Notes under the pieces: model-generated
What the model was told of the DNA's origin: nothing
Seen by the model: the letters and a program-made list of their open reading frames with translations, nothing else
The model's database searches: none
Position numbers and translations under genes: made by a program
Origin: Pseudomonadales bacterium
Lineage (GTDB): Bacteria; Pseudomonadota; Gammaproteobacteria; Pseudomonadales; Azotimanducaceae
Direction: 5' to 3'
Assembly: GCA_019090615.1 (NCBI GenBank)
Contig: JAHRVQ010000038.1
Span: 1 to 64,000 of the forward strand
Length of the DNA: 64,000 nt
Part shown: positions 61,263 through 64,000 of the stretch, one piece after another
Layout: each line of letters begins with the position of its first letter
Numbering within the stretch: position 1 is the first letter of the stretch

Positions 61263-63134
61263 ATGTCTGTAGTTGAAGAAATTAACCAACCCGATGTGGC
61301 CAATGCTGGATCAGGTGTGGTTGTGAGGTTTGCCGGTGATTCCGGCGATGGTATGCAATTAACTGGGAACAATTTTACCGAAGCTACCGCTATTTACGGT
61401 AATGACCTGGCAACTTTTCCGGATTTTCCTGCTGAGATTCGAGCCCCAGCGGGTGCTACTTTTGGTGTTTCAGCTTTTCAGATCTATTTCGGTTCAGAAG
61501 ATGTTACTACTGCGGGCGACGATGTTGATGTGTTGATCGCAATGAACCCTGCGGCATTGATTACTAATCTAAAAGAACTTGTGCCTGGCGGGCTAATAAT
61601 CGCTGATGCTGATGCTTTCACGGCCAAAAACCTGGCGCGCGCGGGTTATAAGGATAATCCACTTGAAGATGGCTCTCTCGACGCCTTTCGACTTATTTCT
61701 ATCGGTATAACAAAACGTGTAGTTGATACGGTAAAACCTTTTGGACTTAGTCATAAGTTTGCAGTTCGTTGTAAGAATATGTGGACTTTGGGATTAACCA
61801 TGTGGCTGTTTGATCGCAGTCGTGATGCTGCAATCGATGGCTTGCGCACCAAGTTCGCTAGCAAACCTGATATAGCAGAGGCCAATGTTGCTGCGATAAA
61901 TGCAGGTCATGCGTATGGCGAGACGGCCGAATTACCGACCGGTGTAGAAGTTTATAAAGTGCCTGCAGCTTCTGTTAAACCTGGCTTATATCGAAATACC
62001 ACCGGTACAGAGTCATTGTCTTATGGGATTATTGCTGGCGGCCAATTGGCAAATGTACCCATTTTATTTGCTTCGTATCCTATAACGCCAGCTTCAGGTT
62101 TGCTGCATACACTTTCCGGGCAGAAACAATTTGATGTAATGACGTTTCAGGCTGAAGATGAAATTGCTGCAGTTTGTGCCGCCATTGGGGCCTCTTTTGC
62201 GGGCTCGCTAGGTGTGACTTCCAGCTCTGGGCCTGGTATTTCTTTAAAGGCTGAGGCTATATCTTTAGCCTGTGCCACCGAGTTGCCCTTATTGATAGTA
62301 AATACCCAACGGGGTGGTCCATCTACCGGTCTGCCGACCAAGACCGAGCAGTCTGACCTATATCAATCTGTATTTGGTCGTCACGGCGATACTAGTTTGC
62401 CGGTTATTGCAGCAAAAGACTCGGTGGATTGTTTTGATGTGGCAATCGAAGCCATTCGTATTGCGACTAAATATCGTACTCCAGTGATCTTGTTAAGTGA
62501 TGGCTATATTGCAAATGCTTCAGAGCCATGGTTTGTTCCTGATATCAATGACTATACCCCTTTTCCTGTAGAGTTTGAGGCCGAGCCCGAAGGGTTCTCG
62601 CCAGTTAATCGTGACCCAGAGACCCTGGCAAGAGTATGGGCGAAACCAGGTACGCCCGGTATGGAACACAGAATAGGCGGTATTGAAAAAGACGCGGTTA
62701 CAGGTGATATATCCTACGATTCAGAAAATCACCAGAAGATGACCGATATAAGAAAAGCCAAGATCGACGGTATTGCACGGGATATACCTCTGCAGGATAT
62801 TGCCATGGGTTCTGAAAAAGGCGCTGTTGCCGTTGTTGGCTGGGGTTCTACCTACGGTTCTATCCACCAGGGTGTGAAGCGCTGCAGGCAGGACGGAATG
62901 GAAGTGTCGCATATTCATATCCGCCACATGTGGCCGCTGCCAGCTAATTTAGGTGAATTACTATCGGGTTATGAAAAGGTATTGGTACCCGAGATGAATA
63001 CCGGCCAGCTGGTTAAGATATTACGTGCTGAATATATGATTGATGCCAAGGGCTACAGCAAGGTCAATGGGCAGCCTTTTAAAATTCGAGAAATTGAGAA
63101 CGAGATTAAAGCCTTAGCGGAGGTCGTAAAATGA
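61263..63134 (+). CDS. korA: 2-oxoacid:ferredoxin oxidoreductase alpha subunit (KorA-like, gamma-alpha fusion)
   Basis: A 623-residue subunit of a CoA-dependent 2-oxoacid:ferredoxin (or flavodoxin) oxidoreductase, probably acting on 2-oxoglutarate. An N-terminal gamma domain (VRFAGDSGDGMQLTGNNFTEATAIYGNDLATFPDFPAEIRAPAGATFGVSAF) is fused to the alpha region (ASYPITPASGLLHTL, TSSSGPGISLKAEAISLA, LPTKTEQSDLYQSVFGRHG), as in two-subunit KorAB enzymes. AGGAAAG precedes the ATG and the korB start overlaps its stop (ATGA). In aerobic gammaproteobacteria this enzyme can supplement or replace the 2-oxoglutarate dehydrogenase complex. Confidence 0.92.
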   Translation: MSVVEEINQPDVANAGSGVVVRFAGDSGDGMQLTGNNFTEATAIYGNDLATFPDFPAEIRAPAGATFGVSAFQIYFGSEDVTTAGDDVDVLIAMNPAALITNLKELVPGGLIIADADAFTAKNLARAGYKDNPLEDGSLDAFRLISIGITKRVVDTVKPFGLSHKFAVRCKNMWTLGLTMWLFDRSRDAAIDGLRTKFASKPDIAEANVAAINAGHAYGETAELPTGVEVYKVPAASVKPGLYRNTTGTESLSYGIIAGGQLANVPILFASYPITPASGLLHTLSGQKQFDVMTFQAEDEIAAVCAAIGASFAGSLGVTSSSGPGISLKAEAISLACATELPLLIVNTQRGGPSTGLPTKTEQSDLYQSVFGRHGDTSLPVIAAKDSVDCFDVAIEAIRIATKYRTPVILLSDGYIANASEPWFVPDINDYTPFPVEFEAEPEGFSPVNRDPETLARVWAKPGTPGMEHRIGGIEKDAVTGDISYDSENHQKMTDIRKAKIDGIARDIPLQDIAMGSEKGAVAVVGWGSTYGSIHQGVKRCRQDGMEVSHIHIRHMWPLPANLGELLSGYEKVLVPEMNTGQLVKILRAEYMIDAKGYSKVNGQPFKIREIENEIKALAEVVK

Positions 63135-64000
63135 ACGCACCTGTAAAGTTAACTTTGAAAGATTACGCCACCGACCAGGAAGTGAGATGGTGCCCTGGGT
63201 GTGGTGATTATGCGATTTTGAAGACCATTCAAAAATTGATGCCAGAGTTAGGGGTGGCTAAAGAAAACTCTGTATTTGTATCAGGTATAGGCTGTTCATC
63301 ACGCTTTCCTTATTATATGAATACCTTTGGCTTTCACACCATTCATGGCCGAGCGCCATCAGTTGCGACTGGGGTGAAATTAGCCAATCCTGAACTTGAT
63401 GTGTGGATGATCACCGGTGATGGTGATGGTTTAAGCATTGGTGGTAATCATATGCTGCATGTACTTCGGCGTAATATTGATTTGAATATTTTGTTATTTA
63501 ATAATGAAATCTACGGCCTCACTAAAGGTCAATATTCACCAACCTCCAAAGTTGGCACTAAGTCCCCATCAACGCCAGATGGTTCGGTCGATTCGCCCTT
63601 AAACCCATGCACATTTGCACTCGGCGCTGGCGCAAAATTTGTTGCTCGTTCAATTGATACGGATATGAAACATTTGACTGCGGTGCTGACCGAGGGTCAT
63701 CAGCACAGAGGGGCTTCTTTTGTAGAAATTTACCAGAACTGTCCTGTGTACAATGATGAGATATTCGAACATCTAAAAAACAAAAAGACAGCGCCAGATA
63801 CTCGACTGGTACTTGAAAATGGCGCGCCGATGATTTTTGGTAAAGAGAAGAACAAAGGCATCACGCTTAATGTGCAGCGCTTGGCTTTAGAAGTCGTCAC
63901 CATTGGAGAGGCGGGTATTACTGAAGCTGATATTCTGGTACATGATGAAACTAATAAAGTAATGGCACAAATGTTGGTGGAGCTACAAGCCCCTGATTTT
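63131..64000 (+). CDS. korB: 2-oxoacid:ferredoxin oxidoreductase beta subunit (KorB-like), partial
   Basis: The thiamine-diphosphate-binding partner of korA. Starts MNAPVKLTLKDYATDQEVRWCPGCGDY; contains GIGCSSRFPYYMNTFGFHTIHGRAPSVATG and the ThDP motif ITGDGDGLSIGGNHMLH with LLFNNEIYGLTKGQYSPTS. The Cys residues in CPGCG and GIGC fit the iron-sulfur-ligating beta subunit. The frame is open to the window end, giving 290 codons; family members have about 340, so the last fifth or less is missing. The ATG overlaps the korA stop. Confidence 0.92.
   Translation, partial: MNAPVKLTLKDYATDQEVRWCPGCGDYAILKTIQKLMPELGVAKENSVFVSGIGCSSRFPYYMNTFGFHTIHGRAPSVATGVKLANPELDVWMITGDGDGLSIGGNHMLHVLRRNIDLNILLFNNEIYGLTKGQYSPTSKVGTKSPSTPDGSVDSPLNPCTFALGAGAKFVARSIDTDMKHLTAVLTEGHQHRGASFVEIYQNCPVYNDEIFEHLKNKKTAPDTRLVLENGAPMIFGKEKNKGITLNVQRLALEVVTIGEAGITEADILVHDETNKVMAQMLVELQAPDF

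Overview
The window looks like chromosomal DNA of a Gram-negative gammaproteobacterium, probably an aerobic marine heterotroph. RecBCD, long-form (class II) IlvC, SelO, ModF, GdhA and an MdlAB-type ABC exporter are all of gammaproteobacterial type. The fatty-acyl-CoA genes, the Baeyer-Villiger monooxygenase and the two-subunit KorAB point to breakdown of lipids, hydrocarbons and organic acids. No rRNA, tRNA, phage, transposase or CRISPR array was recognised. The genus cannot be fixed from sequence reading alone.

Layout. 0-4 kb: a tandem short-repeat array, then a heterodimeric ABC exporter. 4-7 kb: a crotonase, then a MerR regulator with a 19-bp-spacer promoter driving an ArsP/DUF318-type permease. 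7-12.5 kb: SelO, a PAS histidine kinase, a luciferase-like oxidoreductase and exonuclease III. 12.5-15 kb: a second repeat array, a KAP P-loop NTPase and a tail-to-tail small protein. 15-26 kb: a short-chain dehydrogenase, a Tat-type dienelactone hydrolase and a tightly overlapping recC-recB-recD operon. 26-32.5 kb: ilvC, modF, an alpha/beta hydrolase and an Atm1-like ABC exporter. 32.8-36.9 kb: a Baeyer-Villiger monooxygenase convergent with two AraC-family regulators, then a STAS-like protein. 37-39 kb: ppa, a third repeat array, a spermidine-synthase-like protein and a PNPOx-like protein.

39.5-42 kb carries three tandem paralogous periplasmic binding proteins with no permease. 42.4-46.2 kb carries a TVP38/FAD-disulfide-reductase fusion, followed on the other strand by a ClpP-like protease, an ECF sigma factor and a zinc-finger anti-sigma-like protein. 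46.7-48.6 kb holds a methyltransferase and a DUF1631-like protein. 49-56 kb is acyl-CoA metabolism (two acyl-CoA dehydrogenases, an enoyl-CoA isomerase, an acyl-CoA carboxylase carboxyltransferase) around gdhA. 56-61 kb holds a histidine phosphatase, a CBS pair, an exported HEAT-like protein coupled to a PhyH dioxygenase, and a membrane pseudoprotease-FHA protein. The window ends inside korB of a korAB operon.

The most distinctive non-coding signal is one family of 18-25 bp tandem units, core CGCT(C/G/A)A(A/G)GGC followed by TTTAT. It recurs as five intergenic arrays (about 1, 12.5, 37.7, 48.9 and 50.2 kb) with diverging unit sequences. The best protein-level candidates for something undescribed are the ClpP/ECF/anti-sigma block, the HtrA-like pseudoprotease with a coiled coil and FHA domain, the orphan binding-protein triplet, and the KAP NTPase pair. 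All coordinates and motifs are hand-read; family names rest on remembered motifs, not database searches.
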